Assembly: GCF_001556515.1 (NCBI RefSeq) | Contig: NZ_LSJA01000237.1 | Span: forward strand, 1-5,063 | Length of the DNA: 5,063 bases | Reading direction: 5' to 3' | From: Caulobacter sp. CCH9-E1 | Lineage (GTDB): Bacteria > Pseudomonadota > Alphaproteobacteria > Caulobacterales > Caulobacteraceae | In this document: positions 1 to 5,063 of the stretch, one piece after another | Layout of the letters: the number at the start of each line of letters is the position of its first letter | How positions within the stretch are numbered: the stretch's first letter is position 1 | Position numbers and translations under genes: made by a program | The notes under the pieces: generated by a model | Database searches by the model: none | What the model was told of the DNA's origin: nothing | What the model saw: the letters and a program-made list of their open reading frames with translations, nothing else

Positions 1-50
1 TTCTCCCCTTGCGGGAGAAGGTGTCAGCGAAGCTGACGGATGAGGGGTTG
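1..50 (+). repeat. Intergenic palindromic repeat unit, copy 1 (cut by window edge)
   Basis: Two short hairpins lie side by side. The first pairs TTCTCCC (1-7) with GGGAGAA (13-19) around a CTTGC loop. The second pairs GTCAGC (23-28) with GCTGAC (32-37) around GAA. A closing GGATGAGGGG follows at 38-47, and its AGGGG can pair back to the CCCCT near the start, giving a cruciform-like fold. The layout (CTCCCC-TGCGGGAGA-GGTG, variable hairpin, GGxTGAGGGG) is that of dispersed intergenic palindromes common in alphaproteobacterial genomes. The left end may continue outside the window. No coding potential is seen. Confidence 0.7.
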
Positions 51-80
51 AAAGACGTATCGGGATCGCGGAGCGCGGCC

Positions 81-165
81 CCTCACCCGACCGCCTGAGT
101 TTATCCTCGGGCGCGCGCTTCGCGCGACCCGGGGGGCGGCCACCCTCTCCCGCAGGGGGAGAGGG
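81..165 (-). repeat. Intergenic palindromic repeat unit, copy 2, inverted relative to copy 1
   Basis: Read on the minus strand this has the same order as the unit at 1-50: a CTCTCCC-type hairpin (CCCTCTCCC 143-151 with GGGAGAGGG 157-165, loop GCAGG), a GGTGGCC segment, a longer central hairpin, and a GGTGAGGGG-type end near 81-89. The central hairpin pairs CGGG (108-111) plus CGCGCG (112-117) with CGCGCG (121-126) plus CCCG (128-131), with A127 bulged and a CTT loop. The first stem begins three bases after the transporter stop codon, so it would form at that mRNA's 3' end. It may stabilise the transcript or help termination, although no T-run follows. Confidence 0.7.
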
Positions 166-168
166 ACG

Positions 169-1482
169 TCAAACCCCGCCCTCGTCCGACCGCTCCAGCC
201 CCGCGATCGTCGCTTCCCGCTCTGGACCGACGTCGCTGACCGAGCGCAGCACCGCCTGACGCAGGGCGTAGGCTAGCATGGCCGCCAGGATCAGCGCGTT
301 CAGCGCGAACGGCCCCCAGCCGATCTTCTCGTAGAGCAGCACGAACAGCGGCGCGACGACCACGTTCAGGCCGTTGATCGCCGCGATCGCGCCCGCGGCG
401 CCGGCCTGGTCCTTGGCGTGGACGGAGAGCGACGCGCCGGCGGTAAAGCCCGGCCGCGCGAAGCCGTAGCCCAGGCAGGCGATCGCGTAGCCGATGGCCA
501 CCGCCGCGTAGTCCGGCGCAACGGCCACCACCACATTGCCCAGCACCGCCGCGCCCGCGCCCCAGCGCATCAGCTCGCGCGGGCCCATGCGGAACATCCG
601 GATCAGGCCCCACTGGGCCAGCAGCCCGGCCACCGCGCCCGCCGCCATGGCCAGGGTGATGAAGCCCTGCGCCTTGACCGGCGGCAGGCCCAGCTTGTCG
701 ATAATGAGAAAACCCAGGGTCTGGGTCTGGGCCGTCTGGCAGGCGGCGACCAGGAAGCCGTAGATCAGGAAGGGCTTCAGGCGCGGATCGCGCCACAGCG
801 CCGCGCCCTCCCCGCGCCAGGGCAGGCCGGTCCTGCGGCGCGGCGGAGTGTCGCCGCGTCCCGGCTTGAAGGTCTCGGGCAGGCCGCGCTTGACGACGAC
901 CAGCATGATCGCCGCGATCAGGGCGAAGGCGAACATCGGTCCGGCCAGGCCCACGACCGGCAGCACGAACAGCGGGGCCAGCAGCGGACCGACCACGGTG
1001 CCCAGGCCGAAGGCCCCGGCGAGGGTCGCCATGGTCTGGGTGCGCTCCTCGCGGCTGGTGCGGTCGGCCATATAGGCCTGGGTGGCCGGATTGGCGGCCG
1101 AGCCGACGCCGCCGAACAGCGCCCGGCACAGCAGGAACAGCACGAAGATCACCATCGGCGGCGCCAGGTGGTGCAGACCCGCCGACACCACCAGGGCGCA
1201 CAGCAGCATCGAGATGCAGAAGCCCGAAAGTCCCAGCATGATCAGCGGCTTGCGACCGCGCAGATCCGACTGACGGGCCCACAGCGGCGAGGTGATCGCC
1301 CACAGCACCGCCGACAGCGAGAAGATGGCCGCGACCATGGCGTCGGGGATGCCGATCTGGCGGCCGATGGCGGGCAGGACGGACAACATGCCGTTGTTCC
1401 CCATCGCCGTCGCGACGGACACGCCAAACAGAATGGCGAACGGCGCCCGGTTGGCCCGGTTCTCTGATGTCTCCCCAGTCAT
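169..1482 (-). CDS. Major facilitator superfamily transporter, DHA1-like multidrug/H+ antiporter
   Basis: This encodes a predicted inner-membrane, proton-driven exporter of 437 residues, the usual length for a 12-helix MFS protein. Helix 1 is near residues 14-38. Loop 2-3 carries MFS motif A as SPLWARQSDLRGRKP (65-79). Helix 4 carries an R120-G124-G125 motif B-like stretch. Helix 5 has the antiporter motif C as AGAFGLGTVVGPLLAP (155-170). A charged, proline/arginine-rich central loop (about 198-235) separates the two six-helix halves. Motif C points to drug or metabolite export, but the substrate cannot be read from the sequence. I chose the ATG at 1482 because it leaves a 13-residue cytosolic tail before helix 1. 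A GTG at 1554 would add 24 Arg-rich residues that do not look like MFS sequence. Neither start has a strong Shine-Dalgarno. The gene is divergent from motA, with a repeat unit directly past its stop. Confidence 0.9.
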   Translation of the reverse strand: MTGETSENRANRAPFAILFGVSVATAMGNNGMLSVLPAIGRQIGIPDAMVAAIFSLSAVLWAITSPLWARQSDLRGRKPLIMLGLSGFCISMLLCALVVSAGLHHLAPPMVIFVLFLLCRALFGGVGSAANPATQAYMADRTSREERTQTMATLAGAFGLGTVVGPLLAPLFVLPVVGLAGPMFAFALIAAIMLVVVKRGLPETFKPGRGDTPPRRRTGLPWRGEGAALWRDPRLKPFLIYGFLVAACQTAQTQTLGFLIIDKLGLPPVKAQGFITLAMAAGAVAGLLAQWGLIRMFRMGPRELMRWGAGAAVLGNVVVAVAPDYAAVAIGYAIACLGYGFARPGFTAGASLSVHAKDQAGAAGAIAAINGLNVVVAPLFVLLYEKIGWGPFALNALILAAMLAYALRQAVLRSVSDVGPEREATIAGLERSDEGGV

Positions 1483-1621
1483 CAAACAACCGTTAGACCC
1501 GCCCGCGCGCCCGCGCAACGTATCGCGGCGGCGCGTCTCCGCCTTAATCGTCACGGCGGGAACCTTGGATTAAGCATTAACTCCGATGATGCGCGCTCAA
1601 ACTCGGGGTCGGCTGCGCACC
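1483..1621. promoter_or_regulatory. Divergent intergenic region between the transporter gene and motA
   Basis: These 139 bases must hold the 5' signals of both neighbours, which are transcribed away from each other. The half next to the transporter is very GC-rich. The stretch at about 1541-1585 is more AT-rich, with three TTAA tetramers (1544-1547, 1570-1573, 1577-1580), and is the likeliest place for promoter and operator sequences. No Shine-Dalgarno is well placed for motA: the nearest purine run is CGGGG around 1604-1608, about 13 bases before the ATG. An in-frame ATG ATG pair at 1586-1591 is open into motA but would add 12 residues that are not part of MotA. Confidence 0.6.
1554..1569 (+). 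promoter_or_regulatory. Possible degenerate sigma-54-type promoter for motA
   Basis: The sequence CGGCGGG-AACC-TTGGA matches the sigma-54 consensus TGGCACG-N4-TTGCW at the GGC, the last G of the -24 block, the TTG and the final A. The normally near-invariant C of the -12 GC is G here, which weakens the call considerably. If used, transcription would start near 1580, giving a leader of about 42 bases before the motA ATG at 1622. Sigma-54 drives many later-stage flagellar genes in Caulobacter, so the location is plausible. The match alone is not proof. Confidence 0.2.
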
Positions 1622-2488
1622 ATGTTTCAGATCATCGGCATCGTCCTGCTGTTCGCCCTGGTGTTCGGCAGCTACCTGATGGGCGGCGGCAAGATGGACG
1701 TGATCCTGCACGCCGCGCCGCACGAACTGATGGCCATCCTGGGCGCCGGCATCGCCGCGTTCCTGATCTCGAACTCGATGACCGTGATCAAGGCCACGGC
1801 CGGCGGCTTCGGGAAGATCTTCGCCGGCCCCAAGTGGAAGGCCAGCGACTATCGCGACCTGCTGTCCCTGCTGTTCCTGCTGACCAAGACGATGAAGTCC
1901 AAGGGCGTCATCGCCCTGGAAAGCCACATCGAAAAGCCGCACGAGAGCAAGATCTTCGAGCGCTACCCGAAGATCACCCACGACCACTTCGCCGTCGACT
2001 TCATCTGCGACACCCTGCGGATGATGACCATGAACCTGGAGGATCCCCACCAGGTCGAGGACGCGATGGAAAAGCAGCTCGAGAAGCACCACCACGAGGC
2101 GCTCGAGCCCGCCCACGCCCTGCAGAGCATGGCCGACGCCCTTCCGGCCCTGGGTATCGTCGCCGCCGTGCTGGGCGTCATCAAGACCATGGGCTCGATC
2201 ACCGAGCCGCCGGCCGTCCTGGGCGGCATGATCGGCGGCGCGCTGGTCGGCACCTTCCTGGGCGTGTTCATGGCCTACGGCCTGGTCGGCCCGATGGCCG
2301 CGCGCCTGCAGGCCGTCGTCAACGAGGACGCGGCCTTCTACAAGATCATCCAGGCCGTCCTCGTCGCCCACCTGCACGGCAACGCCGCGCAGATCTCGGT
2401 CGAGATCGGCCGCGGCAACGTCCCCTCGCCCGCCCAGCCCAGCTTCGCGGAGCTGGAAGAGGCGCTGCAGCAGATCCCGAATGAATAA
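1622..2488 (+). CDS. motA: Flagellar motor stator protein MotA
   Basis: MotA forms the ion-conducting stator with MotB in the inner membrane and turns the rotor by pushing on FliG. The 288-residue length is typical. Helices lie at about 2-21, 34-52, 172-190 and 203-225, with a large cytoplasmic loop (about 55-168) between helices 2 and 3. The prolines needed for torque in E. coli (P173, P222) correspond to P175 in ADALPALGIVAAVLGVIKTM and P224 in YGLVGPMA. By hand alignment, E. coli E98 corresponds to E100 (GVIALESHIEKP) and R90 to K92, a conservative change at the FliG contact. The ATG at 1622 gives the standard MFQIIGI start. An upstream ATG at 1586 is unlikely. No motB follows, in line with the known separation of motA and motB in Caulobacter, so the partner must be encoded elsewhere. 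Confidence 0.96.
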   Translation: MFQIIGIVLLFALVFGSYLMGGGKMDVILHAAPHELMAILGAGIAAFLISNSMTVIKATAGGFGKIFAGPKWKASDYRDLLSLLFLLTKTMKSKGVIALESHIEKPHESKIFERYPKITHDHFAVDFICDTLRMMTMNLEDPHQVEDAMEKQLEKHHHEALEPAHALQSMADALPALGIVAAVLGVIKTMGSITEPPAVLGGMIGGALVGTFLGVFMAYGLVGPMAARLQAVVNEDAAFYKIIQAVLVAHLHGNAAQISVEIGRGNVPSPAQPSFAELEEALQQIPNE

Positions 2489-2500
2489 TGCGACACGTTC

Positions 2501-2524
2501 CGGCTCGCGCGTTTGCGCGGGCCG
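2501..2524 (+). terminator. GC-rich hairpin just after motA, weak terminator candidate
   Basis: CGGC-T-CGCGC (2501-2510) pairs with GCGCG-G-GCCG (2515-2524) around a GTTT loop. This gives ten pairs including one T-G wobble, beginning 12 bases after the motA stop codon. No T-run follows, so it is not a canonical intrinsic terminator. It could protect the motA 3' end, or reduce read-through into the lipoprotein gene. Confidence 0.4.
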
Positions 2525-2538
2525 CTGAACGCGTTATC
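2513..2538 (+). promoter_or_regulatory. Possible housekeeping promoter for the lipoprotein gene
   Basis: TTGCGCG (2513-2519) and GCGTTATC (2531-2538) are 11 bases apart. They resemble the Caulobacter housekeeping consensus (TTGACGS, 10-14 bases, GCTANAWC), with five of seven fixed positions in the -10 and four of seven in the -35. Transcription would begin about 2545, leaving a leader of roughly 45 bases that includes the strong ribosome site. The -35 overlaps the hairpin after motA, so termination and re-initiation may be packed together. This is a pattern match only. Confidence 0.3.
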
Positions 2539-2588
2539 CCTTCACCCGAAGACGTCGAACAGACGCGCTCACTCGGAAGGGAAACCTC

Positions 2589-2918
2589 ATGCGCACCACC
2601 ATGCTCCGCAAGCTCATCATCGCCGGCGTCGCCGTGTCGGCCCTGTCGCTGGCCGCCTGCGGAAAGAAGGAAGAGGCCGAGGGTGACAGCGCCGCCGCCA
2701 AGGCCGCCGCCGCCGACGCCAGCACCGTGACCGAGGCCGCTTCGGCTCAGGACCAGGCCGCCGCCGACGCCAACAAGGAAGCCGCCGCCGCCGCCGACGC
2801 GCCGGTCGATCCGGCCGACGCCGCCGCCACGGGCGCCACCTCGACCACCGCCCCGGCCGACGCCTCGGCGACCGCCGCCGCCGACGCCAAGCCGGCGGAG
2901 AAGAAGGCCGCGCACTAA
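2589..2918 (+). CDS. Small Ala/Asp-rich lipoprotein of unknown function
   Basis: The 109-residue protein has a clear lipoprotein signal: positively charged start (R2, R7, K8), hydrophobic stretch IIAGVAVSALSLAA (10-23) and lipobox LAAC with the lipidated cysteine at 24. The next residue is Gly rather than Asp, so Lol sorting to the outer membrane is expected. The mature part is low complexity: 38 of the 85 residues after the cysteine are Ala, with many Asp, Thr, Lys, Glu and Pro, no aromatic residues, and KPAEKKAAH at the end. It has a lysine/glutamate patch right after the cysteine (GKKEEAEGD). It probably extends unfolded or as loose helix in the periplasm. The ATG at 2589 is favoured by GGAAGGG (2575-2581) seven bases upstream; an ATG at 2601 would leave a shorter but still workable signal. 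I do not recognise a named family. It follows motA by 100 bases and has its own terminator. Confidence 0.88.
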   Translation: MRTTMLRKLIIAGVAVSALSLAACGKKEEAEGDSAAAKAAAADASTVTEAASAQDQAAADANKEAAAAADAPVDPADAAATGATSTTAPADASATAAADAKPAEKKAAH

Positions 2919-2941
2919 GCCCAGCGCGTCTCGACTTTCAG

Positions 2942-2972
2942 AGGGCCGCCTCCGCGCGAGGCGGCCCTTTTT
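2942..2972 (+). terminator. Intrinsic terminator of the lipoprotein gene
   Basis: AGGGCCGCCTC (2942-2952) pairs perfectly with GAGGCGGCCCT (2958-2968) around a CGCGC loop and runs directly into TTTTT (2968-2972). It starts 24 bases past the lipoprotein stop codon. Stem and T-run together are textbook rho-independent termination for the plus strand. Confidence 0.92.
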
Positions 2973-2974
2973 CG

Positions 2975-3004
2975 TTGACGCCCGCCCCGCCTCGGCGCTC
3001 TAGC
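2975..3004 (+). promoter_or_regulatory. Probable mnmC promoter, possibly giving a leaderless mRNA
   Basis: TTGACGC (2975-2981) is a full match to the Caulobacter housekeeping -35 (TTGACGS). GCTCTAGC (2997-3004) matches five of seven fixed bases of the -10 (GCTANAWC). The 15-base spacing is one more than the usual range. The -35 begins two bases after the T-run of the upstream terminator. A start six to eight bases past the -10 would fall at about 3010-3012, right on the mnmC ATG, and no Shine-Dalgarno is visible before that ATG. Confidence 0.45.
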
Positions 3005-3010
3005 AGCCGC

Positions 3011-4792
3011 ATGGACCCCACCGCCCCTTCCAGCCCCCTCGTCTGGCGCGAGGACGGCCTGCCGCAGTCCAGCCTGTACGGCGACGTCTATTTTTCCAGC
3101 GTCGATGGCCTGGCCGAGACGCGGGCGGTGTTCCTGCAAGGCTGCGGCTTGCCCGGGAGGTTCGCGGAGCGCAAGGACTTCGTCGTGGGCGAACTGGGCT
3201 TCGGCTCGGGCCTCAACATCGCCGCCCTGCTGGGCCTGTGGCGGCGCGAGAAGCCGGCCGGCGCGCGCCTGCGGATCTTCTCGATCGAGGCCCACCCGCT
3301 GGACCGCGACGAGGCCGCTCGCATCCTGGCGCATTGGCCCGAGCTGGGCGAGGCGGCGCAGGCGTTGCTGGACGCCTGGCCCGGCCGGGCGCGCGGCTTC
3401 CACCGGGTGGACCTGCCCGCCTTCGACGCGGTGCTGGACCTGGCCGTCATGGACGTGGTCGAGGCGCTGGAGGCCTGGGACGGCGCGGCCGACGCCTGGT
3501 TCCTGGACGGCTTCTCCCCCGCCCTGAACCCGGCCATGTGGCGCGAGGAGGTGCTGGCCGCCGTCGCCGCCCGCTCGGCCCCGGGCGCGCGCGCGGCGAC
3601 CTTCACCGTGGCGGGCGCGGTGCGGCGCGGCCTGCAGGCGGCCGGCTTCGAGATCGCCAAGCGGCCAGGCTTCGGCCGCAAGCGCGAGCGGCTGGAGGCG
3701 TGGCTTCCCGGTGAACGCGCCATCACCCCACGCCCCGAGAGCCTGGCGATCATCGGCGGCGGGATCGCCGGCGCGGCCCTGGCGCGGGCGGCGCGGGCCG
3801 AGGGCCTCGCCGTCACCGTGATCGACGATCCGGACGGCGTCGCCGCCTCGGGCAATCCGACCGGCCTCGTCACCCCCGCCCTCGACGCCGGCGGCGGCCC
3901 GCGCGCGGCGCTGTACGCCCAGGCCCTGGCGCGCGCGACGGCGCTGTACGCCGCCACGCCCGACGCCGTCGTGGCCCGCGGCGTGCTGCAGCTGGCCAGC
4001 GCCGAGCGCGACGCCGGGCGCTTCGCCGCCGTGGCGGAGCAGGACATCTTCGAGCCCGGGACCATGACGCCGCTTGATCCGGAGGCCGCCCAGACGCGGC
4101 TGGGCGCTTCGACCCCGGCCCTGGCGATGTCCGGCGCCCAGGTGGTCGCGCCGCCCACGATCCGCGCCGCCTGGATCGGCGAGACGCTGGCCGCCCGCGT
4201 CGCCCAGCTGGAGCGTGACGACGACGGCTGGCGGCTGCTGGACGCGACGGGCGCGCTGATCCTGCGCGCCGACGCCGTCGTCCTGGCCGGCGGCGCGGCG
4301 AGCCTGAGCCTCGCCCCCGCCCTGCCCCTTCGCCCCGTGCGCGGCCAGGCCAGCTGGACCACGGGCGTAACGACCAAGGCCCCGGCGGCCTTCGGCGGCT
4401 ATGCGATCCCCACCCGTGACGGGGTGCTGTTCGGCGCCACCCACGACCGCGACGAGACCGCGACGGACGTGCGGGGCGAAGACCACGCCCGCAACCTCGC
4501 CACCTTGGCCAAGGGCCTGCCGGATCTGGCCGCGCGGCTCGAAGGCAAGGCGTTCGAGGGCCGGGCGGCCGTGCGCGCCACCGTGCCCGACCACCTGCCG
4601 CTGGCCGGCGCGCGGGGGAGCGATCTCTGGCTGCTGACGGGCCTGGGTTCGCGGGGGCTGTGCCTGGCGCCGCTGCTGGCCGAGCACGTGGTCGCGCGGC
4701 TGCTAGGCGTCCCGTCGCCCCTGCCGCGCCAATTGTCGCACGTGGTGAATCCGGCCCGTTTCGACTCGCCGCCCCCCGCCGCCGGCGTATAG
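3011..4792 (+). CDS. mnmC: Bifunctional tRNA (mnm5s2U34) methyltransferase / FAD-dependent cmnm5(s2)U34 oxidoreductase
   Basis: This cytoplasmic enzyme finishes wobble uridine 34 modification after MnmE-MnmG: the C-terminal FAD domain removes carboxymethyl from cmnm5(s2)U to give nm5(s2)U, and the N-terminal domain methylates that with SAM to mnm5(s2)U. The methyltransferase (about 1-235) shows the SAM motif ELGFGSGLN (61-69), the signature FLDGFSPALNPAMW (164-177) and FGRKRERL (221-228). The oxidoreductase (about 243-575) opens with the dinucleotide fold LAIIGGGIAGAALA (245-258) and ends with LLTGLGSRGLCLAPLLAEHV (541-560), the usual C-terminal FAD contact region of the DAO fold. At 593 residues it is shorter than the 668 of E. 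coli but has both domains intact. The ATG at 3011 is preferred over an in-frame TTG at 2975, which lies in the promoter-like sequence. It appears to be transcribed alone, between two terminators. Confidence 0.95.
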   Translation: MDPTAPSSPLVWREDGLPQSSLYGDVYFSSVDGLAETRAVFLQGCGLPGRFAERKDFVVGELGFGSGLNIAALLGLWRREKPAGARLRIFSIEAHPLDRDEAARILAHWPELGEAAQALLDAWPGRARGFHRVDLPAFDAVLDLAVMDVVEALEAWDGAADAWFLDGFSPALNPAMWREEVLAAVAARSAPGARAATFTVAGAVRRGLQAAGFEIAKRPGFGRKRERLEAWLPGERAITPRPESLAIIGGGIAGAALARAARAEGLAVTVIDDPDGVAASGNPTGLVTPALDAGGGPRAALYAQALARATALYAATPDAVVARGVLQLASAERDAGRFAAVAEQDIFEPGTMTPLDPEAAQTRLGASTPALAMSGAQVVAPPTIRAAWIGETLAARVAQLERDDDGWRLLDATGALILRADAVVLAGGAASLSLAPALPLRPVRGQASWTTGVTTKAPAAFGGYAIPTRDGVLFGATHDRDETATDVRGEDHARNLATLAKGLPDLAARLEGKAFEGRAAVRATVPDHLPLAGARGSDLWLLTGLGSRGLCLAPLLAEHVVARLLGVPSPLPRQLSHVVNPARFDSPPPAAGV

Positions 4793-4811
4793 TTCGGGCA
4801 AGCTTATCGGA

Positions 4812-4841
4812 ACGTGGCCGGAGCCCTCAAACCGGCCACGT
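4812..4841 (+). repeat. Perfect inverted repeat between mnmC and its terminator
   Basis: ACGTGGCCGG (4812-4821) pairs base for base with CCGGCCACGT (4832-4841) around a ten-base loop AGCCCTCAAA. It starts 20 bases after the mnmC stop and has no T-run, so it is not the terminator itself. In the mnmC transcript it would be a stable 3' UTR stem. A protein-binding palindrome is also possible. A GC-only tract, including the palindrome GGCGGCCGCC, follows up to about 4857. Confidence 0.6.
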
Positions 4842-4874
4842 CGCGGCGGCCGCCGCCCTCTAGGCCCGCCGTAC

Positions 4875-4914
4875 AGGACGCTCCCGACCCCATCGGGAGC
4901 GTCCTTTCGTTTTT
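4875..4914 (+). terminator. Intrinsic terminator of mnmC
   Basis: AGGACGCTCCCGA (4875-4887) pairs perfectly over 13 bases with TCGGGAGCGTCCT (4893-4905) around a CCCCA loop, followed by the T-rich tail TTCGTTTTT (4906-4914). The tail is on the plus-strand side only, which fits it ending mnmC. Confidence 0.9.
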
Positions 4915-4925
4915 GGGCTCCAGGC

Positions 4926-4958
4926 AAAAAGAAAGGGCTGGCCTCGCGGCCAGCCCTT
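4926..4958 (-). terminator. Intrinsic terminator of the OmpA-family gene
   Basis: On the minus strand AAGGGCTGGCC (complement of 4948-4958) pairs perfectly with GGCCAGCCCTT (complement of 4933-4943) around a four-base loop. The stem leads into a T-rich tail (complement of 4926-4932). It starts 22 bases past the stop codon of the gene at 4981 and faces the mnmC terminator head-on. Confidence 0.92.
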
Positions 4959-4980
4959 GGAAGTCTTCCGAGCGGAAAAC

Positions 4981-5063
4981 TTAGAAGTTGATCGAAACCG
5001 TCGAACGGCGGTTCAGCGGTTCCTTCACGCCATCGCCGGTGGCGACGGCCGGAGCGCTTTCAC
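4981..5063 (-). CDS. OmpA-family protein, C-terminal fragment (5' part outside window)
   Basis: The last 26 codons before TAA (4981-4983) read ESAPAVATGDGVKEPLNRRSTVSINF. The segment GDGVKEPLNRRSTVSI is the conserved end of the OmpA-type peptidoglycan-binding domain, where the NRR motif precedes the final beta strand. Such proteins sit in the outer membrane or are lipid-anchored, and tie it to the cell wall through this periplasmic domain. The rest of the gene lies beyond the right edge, so an N-terminal barrel (OmpA) cannot be distinguished from a lipoprotein (Pal-like) or another fusion. The strong terminator past its stop supports it as the last gene of its transcript. Confidence 0.8.
   Translation of the reverse strand, partial: ESAPAVATGDGVKEPLNRRSTVSINF

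Noticed and set aside
101..1489. A long minus-strand frame overlapping the transporter gene in another phase, and a plus-strand frame at 418-1467
   Set aside because: Both translations are Arg/Gly/His/Gln-rich shadow sequence. The transporter frame has MFS motifs A and C and regular hydrophobic helices.
1570..1581. TTAA-N3-TTAAC as a full CtrA box
   Set aside because: The CtrA consensus has seven bases between the half-sites. With three, it cannot be called a normal site, so it is kept only as a speculative finding.
1586..1621. Upstream in-frame ATG ATG as the motA start
   Set aside because: The 12 extra residues (MMRAQTRGRLRT) are not part of MotA, whose family normally begins MFQIIGI, and no ribosome site precedes them.
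1577..2377. Minus-strand open frame opposite motA
   Set aside because: It is a composition-biased shadow (Asp/Gly/Gln/His-rich) of a clear MotA gene, with no recognisable motif.
2915..4687. A 590-codon open frame on the minus strand opposite mnmC
   Set aside because: Its translation is Arg/Gly/Gln/Ala-rich without domain motifs, and it lies across a gene with both MnmC domains intact. Long antisense frames are expected in DNA with GC-rich third positions.
4747..4767. Two GANTC sites (4747-4751 and 4763-4767), the CcrM methylation motif
   Set aside because: They lie in the 3' end of mnmC, away from any promoter I can support, and two such sites in 5 kb need no special explanation.

Overview
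The window is very GC-rich, with strong G/C preference at third codon positions. It looks like chromosomal DNA of an alphaproteobacterium, most likely Caulobacter or a close relative. The reasons are the form of MotA, a motA gene with no motB beside it, an OmpA-family C-terminus ending in an NRR motif, hyphenated intergenic palindromes, and promoter-like sequences resembling the Caulobacter housekeeping consensus. This placement is inference from the sequence alone.

Layout from left to right. Positions 1-168 are non-coding and hold two related hairpin-forming repeat units in opposite orientation, the second ending three bases past the stop codon of the next gene. Positions 169-1482 (minus) encode a 12-helix major facilitator transporter of the drug/H+ antiporter type. 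A 139-base divergent intergenic region (1483-1621) separates it from motA (1622-2488, plus), the flagellar stator subunit. A 100-base gap with a hairpin and a possible promoter leads to a 109-residue Ala/Asp-rich lipoprotein (2589-2918), which is closed by a clear intrinsic terminator. mnmC (3011-4792, plus) follows almost at once. It encodes the bifunctional enzyme that finishes mnm5(s2)U34 in tRNA, and appears to have its own promoter and possibly no leader. Between 4793 and 4980 lie a perfect hairpin and two convergent terminators. The window ends inside the 3' end of a minus-strand OmpA-family gene (4981-5063).

The genes do not form one pathway. Terminators and strand changes divide the window into four or five independent transcription units: drug export, motility, envelope lipoprotein, tRNA modification and outer-membrane anchoring. 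I found no mobile element, CRISPR array, RNA gene or defence-type system. This is an ordinary core-genome region, and the points worth a second look are mostly regulatory or concern the unassigned lipoprotein.
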